Positions 1 to 8,500 of a DNA stretch of 64,000 nucleotides are shown here, piece after piece. The notes beneath the pieces are model-generated. The model saw only the letters and a list, made by a program, of their open reading frames with translations, was not told the DNA's origin and did no database searches. Each line of letters begins with the position of its first letter. Position 1 is the stretch's first letter. Source of the stretch: SIG299 sp964544055. GTDB taxonomy: Bacteria; Bacillota; Clostridia; Lachnospirales; Lachnospiraceae. The stretch is from contig CAZJAA010000003.1 in the NCBI GenBank assembly GCA_964544055.1, forward strand, positions 62,001-126,000, written 5' to 3'. The position numbers and the translations under genes are program-made.

Positions 1-389
1 ATATCATCCAGCGTGTAGGTCTGTTCAACATCATCGTCTTTGCCTTTTCGCATGAAGGTCTTGATACAGACAATATCACCGTCCTCGTCATAAAGACCGA
101 TTTCGCTGATTTCTTCGCCTGCAAGTTCGGATTCCGATAAGGTACATTCGTAACGACAAGTCGTGTCCTCCGGGAAACTGTAACCATTAATTTCCTTACG
201 GTAAAGCTCGCTGGTAAGTTCGCTTTGACTCTCCGTAGGCGGTATTACTGTGCCTCCTGAATCCACGCCGCCGTTTCCAAATGCCATCCCTACAATTTTG
301 GGAAGCTGGATGGCTCCGGCTCTCGCTTTAACAAGTTTCTCCCTGGACTTCTTAGTGATGATTACATTCTTATTCTTCTCCGTACTCAC
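1..389 (-). CDS. phage tail-collar fibre protein, N-terminal part (partial)
   Basis: The visible 129 N-terminal residues resemble the phage tail-collar fibre N-terminal domain (DUF3751 type): a lysine-rich start, a glycine-rich GNGG turn, then the segment SEIGLYDEDGDIV that is characteristic of this domain. The protein would attach fibres to the baseplate. The start is GTG at 389-387, overlapping the TGA stop of the upstream baseplate gene by a GTGA junction, with GGAGG ten bases before it. The C-terminus lies beyond the window. The assignment rests on motif and position after the XkdU-like gene. Confidence 0.7.
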   Translation of the reverse strand, partial: MSTEKNKNVIITKKSREKLVKARAGAIQLPKIVGMAFGNGGVDSGGTVIPPTESQSELTSELYRKEINGYSFPEDTTCRYECTLSESELAGEEISEIGLYDEDGDIVCIKTFMRKGKDDDVEQTYTLDD

Positions 390-1666
390 TCCGCTACCTC
401 CTTCCTGTATATTGAATTAAGATTTCTGGATCCATTGAGCGACAGGGCGCCGTCCAAAAACCAATAATCCCTCGTTTTGGTTTCAACGGTAACATTCGCC
501 ACCGTTTCTCCTTCGGACATATCTATATCCGAGTGTACTGTCAAGGCTGCTTTTGCCTTGTATCTGCAAGCGTTTAACAACTGCTCGCCATTCAGCAGAA
601 AATCGCCATTCAGATATGCAACTCTCCAAAAGTCTGACGCAAAATTGTAAATCACTCTTGCTTTCACACTTTCCTCGATACGCTGTTTCCACCCAATTTT
701 GAAATTCTGCAGCCTGATGTTCTCTGTTTCGTTTGTGATTCCGTGCTTATGATGTATTCCGAGAGATAAACCATATCTCCGTTTTGCATCCAAAAGCACT
801 GATCCGTCCAGATTCCAAGAACCATCAAAACAACGAACATCCCAAAAGTTAATGCCGAAGCTGTGTCTCACTCCGGCATAGAATAATTCGCTATTATTTA
901 TTTGTGTCGCAAATTCGACCGAAATCAGCCTGATTTGCTCTGGTGTATAAAATCTACCCTGGTTATATTTCAAACCAAGCACAAGCCCATATCGTCTTTT
1001 TACACCGAGGATAACGCTGCCATCCAGTAGCCATGTTCCGTCATACACATAATCATACCAAAACGGTACCTGCATCATGAACCGGATATTTCTCAAAATA
1101 ATCTGTTCGAGTTCCCGGTTGTCAAGTACAGTCTCTATTCTTTCACTTACTCCGTATGTGGTATGTGACTGTTTCAGTCGGTTCAATATCTCATGGACCT
1201 TTTTGGAGTCCAGCGTTCCGTCACCAATGAAATATGCCTTGAATACATTCGGATGCGGTGCGACAAATCCATAATCGCCAGGATCATTGACATCTGCAAT
1301 TCTGACCTTGAATCCTGTTGCGTCCTCCAGGTATGTTTCCATACGGTACGGTGTCATAGGCGCACGATAATCTCTTTTCTGATAAATCAGCCTTCTGCGT
1401 TCCTGGTATGAAAGATTTTCTCTGACCGGCAGATTCCATTTCCTTTCATGCCACATCAAGCCCCAGGTTGCCGTTTCCGGAAAGAACTGCTCCGGCAGTG
1501 CTTCGGCAAGTTCCTGTGCTTCGTCATACTCTATACCCATTACCTGGTAAAGCCATTTTCCGACATAGGACTTATTGTAAAATCCGTCCGTGACATAGCT
1601 CAGCATTTTCTTCGCACTGTTGCTCGTTGGGAAATTATCTAAGTCAAACTTTTCTTTTTCCATCAC
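386..1666 (-). CDS. phage baseplate/tail protein, YmfQ/XkdU-like (DUF2313) with C-terminal repeats
   Basis: 426 residues. The first 190 resemble the YmfQ/XkdU (DUF2313) family of baseplate wedge or tail-tip proteins, and the gene follows a baseplate J gene as in PBSX. Residues from about 205 to the end carry four diverged copies of one module, each starting with an aromatic or Leu plus D/NG and a central LDGS or LNGS turn: DGTWLLDGSVILGVKRRYG, DGSWNLDGSVLLDAKRRYG, NGDFLLNGEQLLNACR, and DGALSLNGSRNLNS. The family core is usually about 200 residues, so the repeats are an extension, possibly a receptor-facing or fibre-docking beta structure. The baseplate role is family knowledge; the repeat role is inference. 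Confidence 0.75.
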   Translation of the reverse strand: MMEKEKFDLDNFPTSNSAKKMLSYVTDGFYNKSYVGKWLYQVMGIEYDEAQELAEALPEQFFPETATWGLMWHERKWNLPVRENLSYQERRRLIYQKRDYRAPMTPYRMETYLEDATGFKVRIADVNDPGDYGFVAPHPNVFKAYFIGDGTLDSKKVHEILNRLKQSHTTYGVSERIETVLDNRELEQIILRNIRFMMQVPFWYDYVYDGTWLLDGSVILGVKRRYGLVLGLKYNQGRFYTPEQIRLISVEFATQINNSELFYAGVRHSFGINFWDVRCFDGSWNLDGSVLLDAKRRYGLSLGIHHKHGITNETENIRLQNFKIGWKQRIEESVKARVIYNFASDFWRVAYLNGDFLLNGEQLLNACRYKAKAALTVHSDIDMSEGETVANVTVETKTRDYWFLDGALSLNGSRNLNSIYRKEVAE

Positions 1667-1674
1667 ATCACCGC

Positions 1675-2793
1675 CTAACTAAAATCAAGATTACCTGTTT
1701 CCGGGTAATCTTCTCCACTCAGCTTGATGTTCTTCATGCTTCCCTGCATTAAGAACTCGTCAAAGTCCTCTACTCCAGGGATGTCAGTAATAATAGGCCG
1801 CACATCGTTGTATCTCAGGATTCCATCTTCTCTTGCCTCGGCATATACTGCCTTTACTGCTTCTGTAAAATCTTTCTTAATACTGTCAATGCTGGCTGTT
1901 TCGTCATACACAAGCCCGGTAATTTGGAAATCGATCAAAATAGTTGTTGCCGCTTCGCATATCAGCTTTGCAGTTCCGGTAGGTAAAAGCCTCTTTGACC
2001 TATCCTCCGGAGAAACAATGTAATTATATACGTCCCTCACCAACTGCTCATTGGCAGGCTGTCCGTTGGTATCTACAAGTACCAGCTTAACAGTTCCCGG
2101 CCCTTCGGCAGCAGGCATAACATAACAGTCACCGGCTCCAGCCTGCTTCGCCCATCGCTTGTAGTCCACATCATTTCCAAGATATGTCATACTGTTTGCG
2201 TATTCAGCATCGATACGGTCAAAGTAATCATCATCAGACTCTCTTTCCGTACCTCCGGAAATTCTCTCCGGGTTATTTACCGAGGTAACTGCTTTGTCGG
2301 GCTTTGCCATAAGACTTACCGTGTTCGCCGCTACATTGGATTCCGTACCGGCCTGAACTGCCCTGACTTCGATTCTGACTGTGCCATCTTCTCCTATTAC
2401 AGCCTCTTCTTCCGTTTCATATTCAATCGAAGGACCGGTATCTGTTGCGGGTGTGCAGAACACTGTCCCCTTAGCAATTACCGCTCCTGCTGTACCTGTC
2501 ACAACAACTGCTCCTGCGGCTTTCTGCGGCTCATGCCTTGTAAGATTAACCTGTCTGCCATGCAAGTCTAACCATTCATCCCACGCAAACTGTGGAAATG
2601 CGATCATAACCGCTCTGGCTAAGTGGAAGTTGATGAACTCGCTTTTTTCCTGTGCTGCAGGCATTGTAAAGTCATACGGAAAACCGCCTGGCATATCGTC
2701 TATATCTGCCGGCAGTTCGCTCATCATTCTTTCGTGGATTTCTTCCGGAGAACTATTCAGAAGAAAATCGGGCATTGTAAATTCTGGCTGCAT
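1675..2793 (-). CDS. baseplate J family protein (XkdT-like)
   Basis: 372 residues, the usual length for baseplate J/gp47 wedge proteins. Recognisable segments include MTYLGNDVDYKRWAKQAG, which matches the family's conserved region, and the SGGTERESDDDYFDRI stretch. A Ser/Ala/Thr-rich central beta domain (AGAVVVTGTAGAVIAKGTVF) is typical. It forms the wedge that triggers sheath contraction. It sits between the DUF2634 (XkdS-like) and XkdU-like genes, as in PBSX. ATG start with GGAGG upstream. Confidence 0.9.
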   Translation of the reverse strand: MQPEFTMPDFLLNSSPEEIHERMMSELPADIDDMPGGFPYDFTMPAAQEKSEFINFHLARAVMIAFPQFAWDEWLDLHGRQVNLTRHEPQKAAGAVVVTGTAGAVIAKGTVFCTPATDTGPSIEYETEEEAVIGEDGTVRIEVRAVQAGTESNVAANTVSLMAKPDKAVTSVNNPERISGGTERESDDDYFDRIDAEYANSMTYLGNDVDYKRWAKQAGAGDCYVMPAAEGPGTVKLVLVDTNGQPANEQLVRDVYNYIVSPEDRSKRLLPTGTAKLICEAATTILIDFQITGLVYDETASIDSIKKDFTEAVKAVYAEAREDGILRYNDVRPIITDIPGVEDFDEFLMQGSMKNIKLSGEDYPETGNLDFS

Positions 2794-2806
2794 CTAAACC
2801 ACCTCC

Positions 2807-3244
2807 TCAGATTGAAATATTTATCACTTCATCCCAGTCAATGCCTTTTACCTGGAATGTGCAGTGCATTGTATCACCTTCCCACTCAAATACAAAATTA
2901 AAAACGTCCTCAGTCCGTGGGTTGACTTTGAGGGCATCTGTGATTGTTCTCTGTGTCATAGATTCTACGGTCTTTTCATCGTCATTATCCAATGCTCTCT
3001 CCATTTCCGTACCTATGGAATTTGGATAGGCAAGGCACTGATACCTCTCAGTCTGTGCGACTTTGAAACACCATATTGCAAAGGCTTCTCGTCCGTCACA
3101 TTCCACCATTCGGTTAGCACCGTCACGGACGAAATCGCCCTTTTCGACATCCCATTTTACGCTGCGTCTATATTCCGTATCGTACTGGGAATTTTCAGAC
3201 ACGAACTCCGGCACTTCTACTACCGGAAAAAGTGGTTCTGACAT
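2807..3244 (-). CDS. DUF2634 family baseplate protein (XkdS-like)
   Basis: 145 residues of the DUF2634 type: an acidic N-terminus and a central FAIWCFKVAQTERYQCLAYP segment, then the C-terminal beta strands FEWEGDTMHCTFQVKGID. It lies between DUF2577 (XkdR-like) and baseplate J genes, the PBSX order. The equivalent in T4-like phages is the gp25-type wedge component, but here the assignment is from position and motif only. Confidence 0.75.
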   Translation of the reverse strand: MSEPLFPVVEVPEFVSENSQYDTEYRRSVKWDVEKGDFVRDGANRMVECDGREAFAIWCFKVAQTERYQCLAYPNSIGTEMERALDNDDEKTVESMTQRTITDALKVNPRTEDVFNFVFEWEGDTMHCTFQVKGIDWDEVINISI

Positions 3245-3256
3245 TCTCTGCCTCCT

Positions 3257-3613
3257 TTACAATTTTGTTATGACATCAATTACAACTGCTTCGCTCTGCA
3301 CCCAGCCAACCAGTACATGATCTCCCGGCTTGATGATCGGCGGCTCTATTGTATGGTTATGTTCTCCTGTGTAGCCTCCTATGTGTCCGTTGTGTTCGCC
3401 TTTGTATGTCTTGAAAGAGAGACCGCCAACGTGTCTGCAGACAGAATACTCGCCTTTGGGAATTGGAATCGGAAATGTATTTGTCAGCAGGCTCATGTTG
3501 CCTTGTATCTCTCCGAAATCCAGTGTCAGCGGAGACTCGCCTTCTGCCTTCATTCGCTGGCTGAGTACCTGCGCCAGCTTATTCGTTCCTGGGTGTGCAT
3601 CAAATTCTCCCAT
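3257..3613 (-). CDS. DUF2577 family phage protein (XkdR-like)
   Basis: 118 residues. The C-terminal IKPGDHVLVGWVQSEAVVIDVI and the middle GHIGGYTGEHNH segment are typical of DUF2577 (XkdR), a short tail or baseplate protein with an OB-like barrel proposed to contribute to the hub or spike. It is located directly between the XkdQ-like hub gene and the XkdS-like gene. The start is ATG with an upstream AGGAG. Confidence 0.7.
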   Translation of the reverse strand: MGEFDAHPGTNKLAQVLSQRMKAEGESPLTLDFGEIQGNMSLLTNTFPIPIPKGEYSVCRHVGGLSFKTYKGEHNGHIGGYTGEHNHTIEPPIIKPGDHVLVGWVQSEAVVIDVITKL

Positions 3614-3625
3614 TTCTGCTCCTTC

Positions 3626-4870
3626 CTAATCGAATGTTCCATCATCTACCCAGCCATAAACATTACTTCCGTTATCCGTATGAATAAGGTGCCACGGATG
3701 GGCTTTGCCTGAGCCATTCTTGATTGTGATTTTTGCTTTTCCGGCTTTGGCATTGTACCCCTTTGCACCGGAATAACTGCTGACATAATGCGTTCCTCCG
3801 TGGAAATTCACAATATCGCCAACATTGTAATCGGTTTTCTTGGAATTTCCTGAACTGCTGCTTGCTTTCTCGCTTTCAGCCTTCTCCAGTTCCATCGTCA
3901 TACTGTATGTGTCTGCATTGTGCTGAATACTTTTCACATAGTAATAGCTGGAGGCTAAATTACTGATGATATACACCAAGTCGCCTTTCCGGACAAAAGG
4001 AACATCAGGACTTGTGACGGTCATTTCATTTTCAATTTTTCCGTCCTCGTCAAGAATTTCCTGTGCCGCTGATTTCGCATCGCTCAGACTTTCATCTGAT
4101 CCCCTTGTATAAATACGCTGTCGTATTCCATACTTGGTTTCCCCATTCAGCGTAGCTTCAACTTTTGTATTTTCATTATCATCTTCCTTACCAACAACCT
4201 TGACTCTCGTAATCAAATCTGCGGTGCTGATCGTCTGGCTGAATGACTGCGTGTTATCTGTACGGAACACATATACCGTCTCGTTACTGCCTCTCGGAAT
4301 AATTCCTACTCTGCCCTTCGATGCCCGGATAATACATTTTTCCTCGCCTTTCTTGGCGGCATCGTCCAGCAATTCAAGGATAATGTCTGACAGATATTTA
4401 TTATTGCATACTGTCTTTCCGTGGGAAACATTTGGACCTTTGTAGTCGCTCTGAGGAATTTCCCAGTCGTCCAGTATGCCTTGTATGGCCGACTTCGTGC
4501 CGGTACCCGATGAATAATACCGGTTATCCTGGCTTTTCTGCAGCTTATACAATTCGTCGTAATTGATACATTTCAAACTGTTTCCGCTATTCTTTTCTAT
4601 CGGATTCCATGTCTCCACATATCCTCTGGCAACCTCCTCGTCTATGGATCCGTCTGTCGCAAAAATACCCACCAAGCATCCAGGTTTGATGATGCTTGAC
4701 AGGTACCCTTTTGATGTTTTGTCATTCTTGGCCGAGAAGGAAGAACGGACCGAAATCTCGTTTTCGTTTTCTTCCCAGCCGAGATTATGAATAAAATCTT
4801 TAATGTTGTACTGTTTGCCGCTCTCGTCCATCACTACGACACGGTATCTGATTTTCGATAAATCTATCAT
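3626..4870 (-). CDS. tail hub protein (XkdQ-like, gpD family) with C-terminal SH3-like domain
   Basis: 414 residues. Residues 1-320 resemble XkdQ/gpD hub proteins that seat the tail tube on the baseplate, with the segment TADLITRVKVVG and the C-terminal signature KGDLVYIISNLASSYYYVKSIQHN. The last 65 residues (VGDIVNFHGGTHYVSS, and the WHLIHTDNGSNVYGWV stretch) look like a bacterial SH3-like wall-binding domain, found on many clostridial homologues. The SH3-like domain may help cell wall engagement; that role is inference. Confidence 0.8.
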   Translation of the reverse strand: MIDLSKIRYRVVVMDESGKQYNIKDFIHNLGWEENENEISVRSSFSAKNDKTSKGYLSSIIKPGCLVGIFATDGSIDEEVARGYVETWNPIEKNSGNSLKCINYDELYKLQKSQDNRYYSSGTGTKSAIQGILDDWEIPQSDYKGPNVSHGKTVCNNKYLSDIILELLDDAAKKGEEKCIIRASKGRVGIIPRGSNETVYVFRTDNTQSFSQTISTADLITRVKVVGKEDDNENTKVEATLNGETKYGIRQRIYTRGSDESLSDAKSAAQEILDEDGKIENEMTVTSPDVPFVRKGDLVYIISNLASSYYYVKSIQHNADTYSMTMELEKAESEKASSSSGNSKKTDYNVGDIVNFHGGTHYVSSYSGAKGYNAKAGKAKITIKNGSGKAHPWHLIHTDNGSNVYGWVDDGTFD

Positions 4871-4880
4871 CCTGTGCCTC

Positions 4881-5570
4881 CTATCCCGGAATTGTCAGAA
4901 CTTCGCCCGGCCATATCCAGTGACCGTGATCTGAGCTGCTTTTGCCGTGTTTCTTTGCCGTTGACTCGATCGTGTCCTTGTTTGCATCGTAAATCTGCGT
5001 CCACTTGGCACCGCTTCCCAGTTTCTTTGATGCGATGCCCCACAAAGTATCACCGCTGACGACTGTGTATGAGCCTCCTGAGCCGCCACCACTATTGTCT
5101 GCTCTCGGCTTCGTCTTTTTTTCAAACTTGGCAATTTTTAATTCGTTTGTGGTATAAATCTCTAACGGCTTTTTCTGAACGAAGGTTATCGAATACTCTA
5201 CATTTCCGTATGCTCCTACCGGTCTCGGCTGGAATGAGGAAATCGTGACATCCACATTTATCCATGTTTCCGTCACGATCAGATTCAGTACCGTTTCTTC
5301 CTGCATATACTTTTGCAGGATTTTTACGCACTCATTCGGCTCTTTCCAACTATTCTTTCTTACGATAGGTTCGCTTTTCTTCGATACTCCAAAGAAAACA
5401 CCGTCCCACGAAAATTCTGCCACATCCGTTCCTTTGGGTACTTTTACAGTTCCCTGGGAAACGATGTCAAAACTCTGGTACTTGGCTCCATATTTGCCCT
5501 GCATCTTCTCAGGCAATGCCGGAAACGTAAACTTTGAACCGCTTCCGACAGGAATTAACCTAATATCCAT
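4881..5570 (-). CDS. LysM domain tail protein (XkdP-like)
   Basis: 229 residues. The N-terminal part (residues 1-145) is the XkdP-type tail domain. After a short Gly/Ser linker, residues about 168-228 form one LysM domain starting YTVVSGDTLWGIASKKLG and ending with WPGEVLTIPG. Such proteins connect tape measure and hub, and the LysM may touch peptidoglycan during injection. It sits between the tape measure and XkdQ-like genes as in PBSX. Confidence 0.85.
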   Translation of the reverse strand: MDIRLIPVGSGSKFTFPALPEKMQGKYGAKYQSFDIVSQGTVKVPKGTDVAEFSWDGVFFGVSKKSEPIVRKNSWKEPNECVKILQKYMQEETVLNLIVTETWINVDVTISSFQPRPVGAYGNVEYSITFVQKKPLEIYTTNELKIAKFEKKTKPRADNSGGGSGGSYTVVSGDTLWGIASKKLGSGAKWTQIYDANKDTIESTAKKHGKSSSDHGHWIWPGEVLTIPG

Positions 5571-5573
5571 AGC

Positions 5574-8500
5574 TTACGCCTCCTTTAATGGCATATTTGA
5601 AAATACTTCTTCGAGCTTTCCGGCAATCTCGCCACCCAGCTCGTCAGCCATTTCTTTCATATGCTTTCTGATTACCTTCACAATCGTTTCCTCGTCCTGT
5701 CCGTCACTTGCAGTAATGGAGAACTGAGGAGATACCTGCACACTGACCTGTACTGGCGTACTTACTGTACCTGTACTTGTTGTTGGTGCATATACCGGTG
5801 TGGTTTCGTCTGTTTCTTTACTGTCTGTGGTTTCGTTATAGGTCAGGGGAGCGTTTCTATTTGCTTCTGTGAATAAATTATAGTCTGATGCCGTATCGCT
5901 CAATTTTGAGCCTTCGACATAACCGCCGTTTGCGTGGGCTGATACTCCCAAAGCAACTCCTGCCTGCTCGTATAAATCTAACGCTCTTGCTCTCCTGCTT
6001 GGATTGGTCGGAATAACAAACTCTCCGTAACCTTCCTCTGCCAGCCACGATAATTCCGGGCTTCCTACATAACCGCCGTTTGCGTGCTTTGTAGTTCCGG
6101 TAGTTGTGCTTGGGATTGTCGGCAGACTTGTAAGGTTGTATATCGGCGACACATTAACCGTTGGACTGATGCTAAACGGATTCGCTACCGCTGAATTAAG
6201 AGAAGTCTGCAGGCTGCTTCTTAGCAAAGCCGATCCTCCGGTAAGGCTGGTTGACGCTCCTGTGTTTAACGATGTTCCCAAATTTGTTCCTGCCGTCTGC
6301 CACTCTGTCACAAGCTGGTTATAATACTCGTTTGAGATAGGACCATATTCTGCCATTATGCTCGAAAAATCAAAACTGCTCGTCTGATCTTTCATATACT
6401 GCTCCATAAAGGAACTCAGCGTTTCTTCACTATTGCTATTTTCAAGAGCTGAACGGATAATCTCAACATAGGAATCTATTGCAGTTTGATAGTCCTCTTC
6501 GAACATTGTAGCCCATTCTTCAAGCGGCATTTCTATTTGTTTTGCTCCAGAATTGATCATTATTGCTCCAGCATCTTGATATATCTGGTTGAGTTCGTTG
6601 TTGGTAAGCGAATCCCAATCAATAGCAGCTTTGATTTCTTCTGCTGACGGGATTTTGTCCTTGAAATCCTGAATAATGGTTTCCTTTGTTCCTTCTGGTA
6701 CTGCAAGCGCCGTCTGGATCAGTTCCGCTGCTATTGTTGTCTGCTCTGCCGTATCAAGGCTGAGTTTGTCCAATCCAATCCAGCTAATCACATCTGCCGT
6801 GGTCCAAGCCTTTACATCCGGGTGTGCCAACAGTGCATTGTTCAACGCTTGCGTAAGTTTTTCTGTTATTGTACCTTCCATTTCTGGCATAAGCTTTGAC
6901 AGCTCAGAATCCCAGGCTGTCGCAATGCTTTCCAAATTGAAGGTGCTTACTCTTGCGTTTAGCTCGTTTATCTGTGCATAGTACCCATCCGTAGCCTCCT
7001 TGACCGCCTTATCATATTCCTCTTGTGTGATGGCTTCGTCGCTGAGTTGCAGGTTCAGATTTGTAAGTGTCAATGTCAACGCACTCTCATACTGCTCGGA
7101 TGCCTCTGCAACATTTGCCTGCAATTCTTCCTGCAGGGCATTGAAGCTTTCAGCATCCAAAGCGGCACCGTTATACTTAATTTTAAGTGCCTGCAACTCT
7201 GCTTCGCTTTTGGCATCTGCCAGTTTTCCGGTAATTTCAGAAATCTGGTTCTGCAGACTTTCAATCTCCGCCTGTTCGTCCAGTGTTATTACGCTATCTT
7301 CCAGTGTAATATTTACCGAATCAGTCAGTTTTTCTCCAAGCTCGTCTACCTGTTGTTTCAAACCGTTGTAGTAACTATCCATTCCAGATGTATCGCCTTT
7401 TTCACCGGTGAGCAGCTTCAAAGCAACCGTTGCCTCGTAGTGATTATCGTCAATGTAGGTCTGGCTTGTGTCTAAGAAATTCTCAATAGCCCTCTTGTAG
7501 CCGTCCTTATCTGTCTCGGACAACTCCATTCCAAGTGCCACCTTCCAGTTTTCTTTTTTCAAAGCAGATACCGCCGACCGCAGACTAGAAAATGCGCTTT
7601 CTGTCTCACTGGTTGCCCGTGAAAAATCACTGATTTCTTCTGCCTTATCTCCGAATGTAATCTCGCTGGCTACCTTCTTAACCTCTTTCAATGAAAGCGT
7701 GATGTCTCCGAAGGCATTTTTCGCTACATTTGCACATTCTTCCTGGAACATCTGTCCGAATTGTTCAGCAGACACCTCAGAATCATTCATAGCCTCCTGC
7801 AATGCCTTATTTTTGAATGTCACATCTTCTATTGACAGACCAGTTGCCTCAAAGACCTTCTGTGCCTTTTCAGCCTCCTTCTGCATTTCCTCGACATTTT
7901 CCTGGTATTCTTCCTTGACCTTGTTTCCCTTGGTCCAGCCTGCAATACCACCGACACCAGCTCCGACTAAGGCTCCGACTGCTGTACCGATACCTGGAAT
8001 GATTGAACCTATTGCCGCACCGGCAGCAGCTCCAGCCGCTACACCACCGGCTTTCCATGCAGCAGATTCTCCATAAGCTTTCGATTCATCTGCATTGTCT
8101 GACTTGATTGCCTTGTAGGTATCCAAAGCACTGCTTACGAGTGTTGCACCTGCTGCGATAGCTCCGCCTGCTGCAGCCATACCGGTTGCACTAAGCGCCG
8201 CCGTACTCATAGAAGCACCGCCTGCCAGGTTTCCTGCTCCGAGGCCTATCGCCAACATAGCCGATTTTCCAAGTAATCCTGTACCTGCGGCTGCTGAGCC
8301 TAAAAAAGAGCCTGCAAGTGATACTCCGGATTCTCCTTTACCGAACAACCCTTTGCCAATACTTGCGGCTCCCTTTCCCATACTGATAAATGGAGAGGCT
8401 ATTTTACTTAACATTACTGCCGAAAAAACGGAAGATAGGTCTGCCGACTCTCCTCCTGGAAGTAATTTACCGGCACTCTTTATCAGATTGCCTAAACCAC

